Assembly: GCA_947464185.1 (NCBI GenBank)
Contig: CANHVY010000009.1
Coordinates: 1 to 64,000, forward strand
Source: Burkholderiales bacterium
GTDB taxonomy: Bacteria; Pseudomonadota; Gammaproteobacteria; Burkholderiales; Burkholderiaceae_C
Reading direction: 5' to 3'
DNA: 64,000 nt
Below the pieces are notes generated by a model. That model was not told the origin of the DNA, ran no database searches, and saw only the letters and a list, made by a program, of their open reading frames with translations. Made by a program: the position numbers and the translations under genes. Positions 57,034 through 64,000 of the stretch are shown in pieces (position 1 is the first letter of the stretch; every line of letters begins with the position of its first letter).

Positions 57034-57417
57034 ATGAACGACGAACTGCCCCTGCTGAAGCTGCAAGCTTTGATGCCAGCCCTGCCCGATTCAGACAGCC
57101 CGGCGCCAGAGCGTCTGATCGCTGGCAACCCGCGCCGAGATACCTGGAATCAGGTCGACGTGGAATTGACCAAGTGCCGCCTCTACTGTGGCGTCTGGCG
57201 CAGTGAGCCTGGTCATTGGCGGATCGAGATGGCGGCCGGCGAGCATGAACTGTTCACCGTGCTGCAGGGGCGCTGCCGTGTGCACCGTGACGATGGCTCG
57301 TTCCAGGAAGCAGGTGCTGGAGAGGCACTCTTCATTCCGGCGGGATTTCGCGGCTCTTTCGAAGTGCTTGAGGCGGTGACCAAGACATACGCCATCACCG
57401 TGTCACAGCCCGGTTGA
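57034..57417 (+). CDS. Cupin-domain protein
   Basis: 127-residue small cupin of the EutQ/cupin_3 type. A beta-barrel core with GHWRIEMAAGEHELFTVLQGR and the second cupin motif EAGAGEALFIPAGFRGSFE. Cupin proteins of this kind next to amine-catabolism genes are often of unknown role; some bind small acids or act as regulators or isomerases. It is 145 bases downstream of the oxidase gene and may be the last gene of the run. There are no recognisable catalytic residues that would fix a function. Confidence 0.78.
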   Translation: MNDELPLLKLQALMPALPDSDSPAPERLIAGNPRRDTWNQVDVELTKCRLYCGVWRSEPGHWRIEMAAGEHELFTVLQGRCRVHRDDGSFQEAGAGEALFIPAGFRGSFEVLEAVTKTYAITVSQPG

Positions 57418-57539
57418 ACGCCTACCTTTGGGGCAAGGGCGGAAGCCCGGGCGTGCGTTCGAGCTGAGAGCACAACGCGTCGATGCTTCAGTCCGGCCTG
57501 ACCATGGTGGCCTGCACATGTCCAGGCGATGCCGAGGAC

Positions 57540-57573
57540 TTGTCAAAAGACTTTCACACTTGGGCGGTTTACT
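57540..57573 (+). promoter_or_regulatory. PHO box and -10 of phoX
   Basis: TTGTCAA-AAGA-CTTTCAC (57540-57557) matches the PhoB consensus CTGTCAT-AWAW-CTGTCAY at 14 of 18 positions, with the required 11-base repeat spacing. TTTACT (57568-57573) lies 10 bases after it, the normal position of the -10 in PhoB-dependent promoters. The phoX ATG follows at 57604. Confidence 0.62.
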
Positions 57574-57603
57574 CGGGGAAGCTGTCAACTCCCTGGCCCA
57601 AAC

Positions 57604-59829
57604 ATGTCCTCCCACACCCCTGAAGCCGATGCCATCTGCAACGAATCCGACAACCCGCACTTCCAGGATGTCCTGAAGCAGGCGCTGGCCCAGCCCAGCC
57701 GCCGGGCGCTGCTTCGTGGGGGCCTGGGGTTGGCCGGTCTGGCCGTGCTGCCGGGCTGCGCCACCGTGATGGGTGGCGCAGGCTCCAGTCCGGCCAAGGC
57801 CTTGGGATTTTCCAGTGTCGCCAAGACGCTGGTGGACGACGTAACCTTGCCCCCGGGCTACCGCTACGCCGTGCTGCACGCCACCGGTGATGCCCTGAGG
57901 CCTGCGGTCTCGCCTTACTCCAACGCCGGCCTGGAGGCTGACGACTGGTCCATGCGCGTGGGTGACCACCACGACGGCATGGACCTGTACTTCATCGACG
58001 ACAAGGGCCGCTACACCGAGCGCGACACCGGCCGCGCTGTGCTCGCGGTCAATCATGAGAGCTCGGCCGACGCTTTCTTCATGCACCCGAATGGCCAGAC
58101 CTCCAACGGTGTGTCCGGCAGGAAGTTCTCCCAGTTCGGTGACTGGGACCTGGGCACCCGCCCCGCTGCCGAGGTGCTCAAGGAGATCAACCACCACGGC
58201 GTGTCGCTGGTGGAGATCGTCAAGACGCCGCAGGGCTGGCGCATCAAGCCCGACTCGCCCCTGAACCGGCGTGTCACGGCGCAGACGCCCATGCGCGTGG
58301 CCGGGCCGCGTGCACACATCGACGCCATCCGTGCCCAGATGGTCACCCGCTGGGACACCGCCGGTGGCATGGCCCGCGGCACGCTGAACAACTGCGGCCA
58401 CGGCAAGACGCCCTGGGGCACCTACCTGGGCTGCGAAGAGAACTGGGCCTTCTATTTCGGGATGACGCCTGGCGGGGCCGCCCTTTCTCCCCGTGATCTG
58501 GCGTCGCGCCGGCGCTATGGCGTGGTCAGCGCACCGCCCGCTGCGAACGTCCAGCGGACGATCAGCCAGGGCTGGCACACGGTTTCCGCCACCGACGACC
58601 GCTTTTCGCGCTGGAACCTTGCAGCGCCTGGCCGCAACGCTGAAGCCGACTTCCGCAACGAGGCCCACACTTTTGGCTACAACGTCGAGATCGACCCGCT
58701 GGACGTCAATGCCACTCCCGCCAAGCGCGTGATCATGGGCCGCTTGGCCCATGAGGCTGCCGTGTGCAGCCTGCCCGAGGCCGGCAAGCCCCTGGCCTTC
58801 TACATGGGCTGCGATGCGCGCAACGAGTACATCTACAAGTTCGTCAGCACCGCCGCCTGGGACTCGAAGGACATCGGCGGCGGCATCGCAGCCGGTGACA
58901 AGTACCTAAACGAAGGCAAGCTTTACGTTGCTCGCTTCGACGCCACTGGCCGCGGCGAGTGGGTCGAACTCACTTTCTCAGACCCCCGTATCGCGAACTT
59001 CGCGAGCTTCAAGTTCGAGAACCAGGCCGACATCTACGTTCACACCCGCCTGGCGGCCGACGCCGTGGGCGCCACCAAGATGGACCGTCCCGAGTGGGGT
59101 GCCGTCAACTACCGCAACGGCGAGGTCTACTTCACGCTGACCAACAACAATGCGGCCAACCGCACACCAGGGCGTGTGGATGCCGCCAACCCGCGCGCCT
59201 ACATGGACCTGGACGGCAAGAAGGGCATGGGCAACCCCAACGGGCACATCATCCGCTTCCGTGAGGACGGGGTTGCTGCTGCGGCGACGACCTTCACCTG
59301 GGACATCTTCCTCTTCGGTGCCGAGGAAGACGCCGGCCAGGCCAATCTGTCGAAGTTGACGGCGGCCAATGACTTCTCTTCGCCCGATGGCCTGTGGTTC
59401 AGCAAGGCCACCGGCATCTGCTGGATCCAGACCGACGACGGCGCCATGACGGACGAGTCGGGGTGCATGCTGCTCGCTGCCATTCCGGGCCAGGTGGGCG
59501 ACGGCGGCAAGGTCACGGTGAACAACCGCATGTTGGTCAACGGGGTGGAGCAGACGGGTACGCAGGAGACCTTCATCGGCGCCGCGTTGGGCGAGGCCAA
59601 GTTGCGCCGCTTCCTGGTGGCTCCTCCGGGTGCCGAGGTCACTGGCATCACCGAGACGCCGGACGGCCGCACGCTGTTTGTCAACATCCAGCATCCGGGC
59701 GAGAACACCAAGCCTGGCGAAGCGCCGGAAAGCCTCTGGCCCGGCAACAAGGGCTACGGCCGCCCGGGCCGTCCGCGCTCGGCCACCATCGTTATCACGC
59801 GTGACGACGGCGGGGTGATTGGGGTCTGA
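57604..59829 (+). CDS. phoX: PhoX-family alkaline phosphatase
   Basis: 741-residue secreted phosphomonoesterase (DUF839 family), typically with Ca and Fe cofactors. The N-terminus has the twin-arginine signal SRRALLRGGLGL (32-43) and a possible lipobox LPGC (Cys52), so export is by Tat and the protein may be lipid-anchored. The body contains VNHESS, WGTYLGCEENW and NNCGHGKTPWGTYL, characteristic of PhoX. Start ATG 57604, 31 bases after the predicted PhoB-controlled -10. Induction by phosphate starvation is predicted. Confidence 0.93.
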   Translation: MSSHTPEADAICNESDNPHFQDVLKQALAQPSRRALLRGGLGLAGLAVLPGCATVMGGAGSSPAKALGFSSVAKTLVDDVTLPPGYRYAVLHATGDALRPAVSPYSNAGLEADDWSMRVGDHHDGMDLYFIDDKGRYTERDTGRAVLAVNHESSADAFFMHPNGQTSNGVSGRKFSQFGDWDLGTRPAAEVLKEINHHGVSLVEIVKTPQGWRIKPDSPLNRRVTAQTPMRVAGPRAHIDAIRAQMVTRWDTAGGMARGTLNNCGHGKTPWGTYLGCEENWAFYFGMTPGGAALSPRDLASRRRYGVVSAPPAANVQRTISQGWHTVSATDDRFSRWNLAAPGRNAEADFRNEAHTFGYNVEIDPLDVNATPAKRVIMGRLAHEAAVCSLPEAGKPLAFYMGCDARNEYIYKFVSTAAWDSKDIGGGIAAGDKYLNEGKLYVARFDATGRGEWVELTFSDPRIANFASFKFENQADIYVHTRLAADAVGATKMDRPEWGAVNYRNGEVYFTLTNNNAANRTPGRVDAANPRAYMDLDGKKGMGNPNGHIIRFREDGVAAAATTFTWDIFLFGAEEDAGQANLSKLTAANDFSSPDGLWFSKATGICWIQTDDGAMTDESGCMLLAAIPGQVGDGGKVTVNNRMLVNGVEQTGTQETFIGAALGEAKLRRFLVAPPGAEVTGITETPDGRTLFVNIQHPGENTKPGEAPESLWPGNKGYGRPGRPRSATIVITRDDGGVIGV

Positions 59830-59947
59830 GCCAGGCTGCCGGGGGCTGCGCGCCTGAGCGCAAAGCTCTCGCGGCCCTTCGGGGGCGGGTCGGGAGCGGG
59901 CCGGGGTCAGCCAATCCCGCATCATGGGCTCGTACCCCGCTGCGGCG

Positions 59948-61132
59948 TCAGCTTGTCGGGGCCTGCGGTACCAGGTCTTCTGCCAAGACCTGTTGCAGGA
60001 TGCCAGGGACTTCGGAGAGTGCGCGGTTGTCGATCTGCGCGGCGCGCGCGCGCCAGCGGGGCAGGTCGGTCAGGATGGCTTCGACCCCGGCGCGCACCTG
60101 TGAGAAGGCGGACAGCACGACACCCACCTGCTGCTGCCGGATCCACTCGGTGTTCCACCGCTCCTGCGGCATCGTCCACGCGTTGCGGGTGACGACCGCC
60201 GGCAGGCCGCAGTGCAAGGCCTCGCTGATAGAGCCCGGTCCGGGCTTACCGATGAAGTAGTCGGCCAGGCGCATCCACTGCACGACCCCGTCGGTGAATC
60301 CCAGCACGTGGCGGGGTGCGCTGGCGCGCTGCGCTGCCAGCGAGCGTCGAAGTGACTCGTTGTGGCCGCACAGCAGGATCAGCGGCAGATGGTCCAGTTC
60401 TTCGGCGATCCGCAGCATGGCGCGTGCACCATGGCCGCCGAACATCACGATGCCCACTGGCGCCTGCGGGTCCAGGCCCAGCTGACGCCGCCGTGCCGCG
60501 CGGTCATCGACGGCGGGCCGGTGAAAGTCCGGCGCCAGCATCATGCCCTGCACCCGGTGAACCCGCTGCGCCGGGATGCCCTGCGAGAGGGCCTGTTCGA
60601 CGGCATGGCCGGTGCCGCAGATCAGGTGTTCCGTGAAGCCGGGCTCCACCCAGAAGTGCGGCGGGAGGTCGGCCAGATCGGTCATCACCGTGACAAAGGG
60701 CGTTCGGGTCGGCAGGGCCTGCAGGCTTGCTCCCAGGGCCCGGTTGAAGTTGGGCACCAGCGAGACCACCAGATCGGGGCGGGTCTGCTCCCAATGCCGC
60801 GCCAGACGGTCCACCATCTTCTCGTGGCCCAGACGGATCATGGCCTGCAGCACCCGCAGCTCTGCGGCCAGGCCAACCGTGAAGCCGGTTGCCAGGCGCT
60901 TGTTGTAGTAAGCCTCGGGGGCAAATCCCGTCAGGCGCAGAAACCGCTGATCCGGATCCAGCACCTGGAAGAGATCGACGAGACGAACCGTCCAATGGGG
61001 GTGGGTGACCGCCAACTGGGCCTGCAGCGCCCGAGCGGCCGCGCGATGGCCACCACCGGCGCGGAAGTAGATCAGGTCCAAGGTCGCCGGGATGTCTCCC
61101 GTCGCGGTGGTGTTCAGGGCAGGCGACCGCAT
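59948..61132 (-). CDS. MGDG-synthase-like glycosyltransferase (GT28 type)
   Basis: 394 residues from ATG 61132. The N-terminal domain has LDLIYFRAGGGHRAAARAL, the GGGH loop of MurG and diacylglycerol galactosyltransferases. The C-terminal GT-B domain has GIVMFGGHGA and the nucleotide-sugar motif IGKPGPGSISEAL. Together these fit enzymes that add a sugar to diacylglycerol, making glycolipids. The gene is read toward phoX (convergent). Because phosphate-starved bacteria swap phospholipids for glycolipids, a Pho-linked role is attractive. An 11-base-spaced GTCACG repeat lies upstream. Substrate assignment is inference; other GT28 activities are possible. Confidence 0.8.
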   Translation of the reverse strand: MRSPALNTTATGDIPATLDLIYFRAGGGHRAAARALQAQLAVTHPHWTVRLVDLFQVLDPDQRFLRLTGFAPEAYYNKRLATGFTVGLAAELRVLQAMIRLGHEKMVDRLARHWEQTRPDLVVSLVPNFNRALGASLQALPTRTPFVTVMTDLADLPPHFWVEPGFTEHLICGTGHAVEQALSQGIPAQRVHRVQGMMLAPDFHRPAVDDRAARRRQLGLDPQAPVGIVMFGGHGARAMLRIAEELDHLPLILLCGHNESLRRSLAAQRASAPRHVLGFTDGVVQWMRLADYFIGKPGPGSISEALHCGLPAVVTRNAWTMPQERWNTEWIRQQQVGVVLSAFSQVRAGVEAILTDLPRWRARAAQIDNRALSEVPGILQQVLAEDLVPQAPTS

Positions 61133-61234
61133 TCCCTTGTGACTGCTCGCTTCAAGCCGATGTCCCGAAAAAGACAGGGAGCAGCGCACCGCGCGCCACC
61201 CTGCCGTTCAAGACAGAAGATCGTCAATGCGGTA

Positions 61235-61253
61235 CGTGACGGGCCCGTGACAT
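61235..61253 (-). promoter_or_regulatory. Possible PHO-like direct repeat upstream of the glycosyltransferase
   Basis: On the minus strand TGTCACG (from 61252) and CGTCACG (from 61241) repeat with 11-base spacing, giving partial PHO-box matches (5 and 6 of 7 per half) but with a GC-only spacer. The -10 downstream is poor. It sits 103 bases before the glycosyltransferase ATG. Weak candidate. Confidence 0.28.
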
Positions 61254-61302
61254 GCCGCAGCAGGTGCGGGGTCTTGCGTCCTCAGGTCGGACCGCCGGGC
61301 CC

Positions 61303-61794
61303 TCACCAGCGGGGCTTGGGGCGGGCCTGCGGCTTGGCGTCAAGCGCGCGACGCAGCTCCTGGTACTCCTCGCATTGCAGGCCGCACAGGCGCTCCAGCG
61401 CCTGCAGGTGGACGAGGGCCTGGTCGCGCCGGCCGAGGATCAGCATGAGCTCACCCCGATACTCGTGGGCACCCAGGTGAGCCGGGTCGATGGCGAGCGC
61501 TCGGTCGTAGGCGGCCTCTGACTCGGCGTGCCGACCGAGCTTGCGCAGGCTGAAGCCCAGCAGGTTGTGGCCATCGGCGTCCTGCGGTTGCGCCCGCAGG
61601 TAGGGCTGCAGCACCGCGACGGCCCGCTCCCACTGGCTGCTCTTCACCGCCTCACGGCCCTCCCGGATGGCCCGGTCCTCCATGGGAGGGTTGCGGTTGG
61701 GTACATCGACGGCGTGAGCTCTCCCGAAGGCACAGACACCGATCAGCAGGGCTGCCGCCAGGCACAGCGCAGGGGACTTCTTGTTCATGGCCAT
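61303..61794 (-). CDS. Exported TPR-repeat protein
   Basis: 163-residue small protein with an N-terminal signal peptide (MAMNKKSPALCLAAALLIGV to RAHA) and three or four tetratricopeptide helices (about 50-150, LGFSLRKLGRHAESEAAYDRAL). It ends with a basic Pro-Lys-Arg tail. Probably periplasmic, with a scaffold or interaction role. ATG 61794 is chosen (GGA 8 bases upstream), though the ATG 6 bases later is also possible. Same strand as the glycosyltransferase, 170 bases ahead of it, so could be co-transcribed. Function unknown. Confidence 0.72.
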   Translation of the reverse strand: MAMNKKSPALCLAAALLIGVCAFGRAHAVDVPNRNPPMEDRAIREGREAVKSSQWERAVAVLQPYLRAQPQDADGHNLLGFSLRKLGRHAESEAAYDRALAIDPAHLGAHEYRGELMLILGRRDQALVHLQALERLCGLQCEEYQELRRALDAKPQARPKPRW

Positions 61795-61976
61795 AAGCGT
61801 AGTCCGACTGCGAAGCGACACCCACGGATTGATCAATGCCCACGCGGCGTGCAGAGGATTGACACAGAAGCGTCAAGAGAAAGATGTCTGCTCAACGATC
61901 ACTGCATTCCACCATGCCCCCTGCCCTGCCAGCGTTGAAGTGTGGCCCTGGAACTGATTTCTGAGTGAGCGCAATC

Positions 61977-62951
61977 ATGCATGGACGTCTCGCAACCTGG
62001 TCGGTCTCGACCAAGAAGCTCGCGACATTGATCACCTTCGTCGTGCTGGCCACTCTGCCGGTGCAGGCGCAGAGCTTCCACTTCGTCGCGCTGGGTGACT
62101 TGCCCTATGGCCCCCCAGCCCAGTCCTATCCCCCCTACCGAAAGCTCATTGACCGAATCAACGTGGAAGCCGGTGCCTTCAGCATCCACGTCGGCGACAT
62201 CAAGTCTGGCTCCACGCTTTGCAACGACGAGGAGTTCGCCCAACAGCTTGAGCATTTCCGGCGCTTCAAGGGCGCCGTGGTGTACACCCCCGGTGACAAC
62301 GAGTGGACAGACTGTCACCGTATCAACAACGGGGGGTTCGACCCGCTTGAGCGGCTGGCCGCCTTGCGCCAGCGCTTCTTCCAGGCCGGCCAGTCGCTAG
62401 GCCAGGCCCCCATCGCCTTGGAGAACCAGTCGGCCGTCACGCGCGCCCGCGGGAAGTTCATCGAGAACCAGCGCTGGCACCATCAGGGCGTGACCTTCGC
62501 CACGCTTCATGTCGTCGGCAGCAACAACAATCTCGAGGCCAGGACCCTGTCGGCCGCCTCGGAGTTCTTCGAGCGAGACGAGGCCAATGTCGAGTGGCTG
62601 CAGTCCACTTTCGATGGGGCGAGCCAGAAGGGTTCACGTGCGGTGGTGATCGCGTTCCAGGCCGACGTCTTTGATTCGCGCACGCCGTTCGAGGACTTTC
62701 CCGGTTGGTCAGGGTTCAAGAGGTCCATCGAAGGCACCCTGCTGCCGCTGGCAGAGCGCTGGGGCAAGCCGGTCCTTGTGATCCACGGTGACAGCCACCA
62801 GTTCCGCATCGACCAACCCTTTTCCCTGCAAAAGCGCCCCTTGCGAAACATCACGCGCCTCATCGTTCCGGGAGCCTCCGATGTGCGCGCGGTACGGGTC
62901 GATGTCCGACCCTCGGGGGGTTTCGGGTTCGAGTTGATCGAGACGCGCTGA
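61977..62951 (+). CDS. Secreted metallophosphoesterase-like protein
   Basis: 324-residue protein with a signal peptide (about 1-31, LITFVVLATLPVQAQS) and a calcineurin-like core: FVALGDLPYG, VGDIKSGS, YTPGDNEWTD and the C-terminal VIHGDSHQFRI. The Asp and His positions resemble the metal ligands of metallophosphatases, although the first motif has GDLPYG in place of GDxH. Probably periplasmic. ATG 61977 is chosen over GTG 61965. Its place beside phoX supports a role in releasing phosphate, but substrate and activity are unproven. Confidence 0.75.
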   Translation: MHGRLATWSVSTKKLATLITFVVLATLPVQAQSFHFVALGDLPYGPPAQSYPPYRKLIDRINVEAGAFSIHVGDIKSGSTLCNDEEFAQQLEHFRRFKGAVVYTPGDNEWTDCHRINNGGFDPLERLAALRQRFFQAGQSLGQAPIALENQSAVTRARGKFIENQRWHHQGVTFATLHVVGSNNNLEARTLSAASEFFERDEANVEWLQSTFDGASQKGSRAVVIAFQADVFDSRTPFEDFPGWSGFKRSIEGTLLPLAERWGKPVLVIHGDSHQFRIDQPFSLQKRPLRNITRLIVPGASDVRAVRVDVRPSGGFGFELIETR

Positions 62952-62989
62952 TGGCGCGCTGCCATCATGGCCGTCGTCGATCCGACATC

Positions 62990-64000
62990 TCAATGGCCTG
63001 TCAAGACCAGACGCCAGGCCTGCCAGCGCCCTGCATCACCGGCCTGCATGTCCTGGATCTGCAACCGCCATGGTCCGGTGGCCGCCTCCCCCATGTGGGC
63101 CACTGAATGAAAGGTCCAGCCGCGGCTGAGATCACCGCAAGGCCCTTGCACGTCCGCACTGCAGAAATGAGAGCGGCCGAGCACGCTGACGCGGTTGGCT
63201 GGCGAAGCCAGCTCGATTTGCAGATCTGCTGCGTAGGCATGCTCGGCGTACACCGTGACCTGTACCGACTCCACCGCGCGGACGCCGCAGTCCGCGAACT
63301 GATGTGCGGCTTGAACGGGCGGTGCGGGTGCGTCGCGAATCAGTGCTTCAACGGAAAGGAGACCGCTGTCACAACGCAGCTCCCCAGGCAGCCCCCCAAA
63401 CGAAACGCTGGCAGCGACCGCATCGCCGGCATGCACGCGGCCAAAGCCCACCAGCGGATGAAAGCCGTGCGCGTTCATGGGCGACGCCTGGGCTTGCAGG
63501 GTGCCCAGATCTGCGGGACGCGCTGTCTTTGCAAGCAACCACCGCACATCACGCCAGGACAAGGCCTGATTGGCTTGGAGCATCAGCGCGACGACGCCTG
63601 ACACCATCGGAGCCGACGCGGACGTTCCCGCAGGAAAGGCCACGTAATCGGCTGTAGGAGCTGACATCCCACCCGACAGCCCACGGGGCCCGGCAATATC
63701 GGTGGTCCAGATGCCGGTGACGCCATCGGCCGCGCCCAGCAAAGGGCCGGAAGGGGCACTCACCAGCACATTGCTCCCAGGTTCCGCATAGGCCGGCGGC
63801 CGCCCCGAGGCGTCGACCGCCGCCACTGCCAGCACACCGGGGTGGTTGGCGTACCCGTCGCGGTTGCTGTCGTCCTGCCGACCACCGTTTCCCGCGGCGA
63901 ACACGACCACCGCTCCCTTCCCCTGGCGGCCCGATGCCAGCCCCTCATCCAGCGCCTGTCGCCATGCGGGGTCGGCCGGGCTGTAGCTGGCCCCTTGACC
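62990..64000 (-). CDS. S8 subtilisin-like peptidase with P domain, 5' end outside window
   Basis: Partial: the frame is open through base 64000, so the N-terminus and the catalytic Asp and His lie beyond. The 336 visible codons include the oxyanion Asn in VVFAAGNGGRQ, the catalytic Ser in GTSASAPMVSGVVAL, and a C-terminal P (proprotein convertase) domain at about the last 130 residues (VTVYAEHAYAADLQIELASP, MGEAATGPWRLQIQDMQAGD). That is the kexin-like S8B architecture of secreted bacterial proteases. It may be exported. The stop is near the metallophosphoesterase gene end (convergent, 38 bases apart). Confidence 0.88.
   Translation of the reverse strand, partial: GQGASYSPADPAWRQALDEGLASGRQGKGAVVVFAAGNGGRQDDSNRDGYANHPGVLAVAAVDASGRPPAYAEPGSNVLVSAPSGPLLGAADGVTGIWTTDIAGPRGLSGGMSAPTADYVAFPAGTSASAPMVSGVVALMLQANQALSWRDVRWLLAKTARPADLGTLQAQASPMNAHGFHPLVGFGRVHAGDAVAASVSFGGLPGELRCDSGLLSVEALIRDAPAPPVQAAHQFADCGVRAVESVQVTVYAEHAYAADLQIELASPANRVSVLGRSHFCSADVQGPCGDLSRGWTFHSVAHMGEAATGPWRLQIQDMQAGDAGRWQAWRLVLTGH

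Noticed and set aside
59830-59947. Terminator between phoX and the glycosyltransferase gene
   Set aside because: Several GC-rich partial repeats but no clear stem with a U-run, so not listed as a feature.
61855-61900. PHO-box-like TTGACACAGAAGCGTCAA before the metallophosphoesterase
   Set aside because: Only about 12 of 18 positions match with mismatches in both half-sites; no better than expected by chance.

Overview
The window looks like chromosome from a GC-rich betaproteobacterium of the order Burkholderiales, most like the Rubrivivax/Leptothrix/Ideonella group. This is inferred from gene content and order: rpoN-lptB-lptA, lptD-surA-rsmA, bamE-dapB-tolQR-leuS-lptE-holA, fur next to hprK-ptsN, hpf next to trpE, and a DctS/DctR-like two-component pair. 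No rRNA, tRNA, CRISPR array or insertion sequence was seen.

Region 1 (1-2219) is the right end of an integron-type gene-cassette array. Three attC-like sites separate an acetyltransferase, the debris of a toxin-antitoxin pair and an alpha/beta hydrolase. The integrase must lie to the left, outside the window.

Region 2 (2220-41169) is core chromosome: rRNA methyltransferases (rsmE, rsmA), sigma-54, the lipopolysaccharide transport genes lptA, lptB, lptD and lptE, periplasmic folding (dsbA, surA), aminoacyl-tRNA synthetases (argS, leuS), a secreted barnase-type RNase with its barstar inhibitor, malic enzyme, thiL-pgpA-cinA, DNA polymerase delta subunit, TolQR, lysine biosynthesis (dapB), Fur, the HprK/PtsN nitrogen-PTS branch, HPF, and trpE. 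trpE is preceded by a previously unlisted candidate leader: a 24-codon, apparently leaderless trpL with a Trp-Pro-Trp motif and competing hairpins.

Region 3 (41170-57417) is accessory. A damaged vapBC follows trpE, where many Burkholderiales have trpG. Then comes a catabolic block: an agmatinase-family ureohydrolase, an MBL hydrolase, a haloacetate-dehalogenase-like hydrolase, a DUF2817 peptidase, a LuxR-type regulator, and a forward run of TonB-dependent receptor, MFS transporter, S9 peptidase, type-B carboxylesterase, glutamine-synthetase-like ligase, PuuB-like amine oxidase and cupin. I read it as an uptake and breakdown system for an esterified or peptide-linked amine or guanidine compound. 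The substrate is unknown.

Region 4 (57418-64000) looks like a phosphate-stress neighbourhood: a Tat-exported PhoX phosphatase with a well-placed PHO box, a glycolipid-type glycosyltransferase, a TPR protein, a secreted metallophosphoesterase and the C-terminal part of a subtilisin/kexin-like protease that runs off the right edge.
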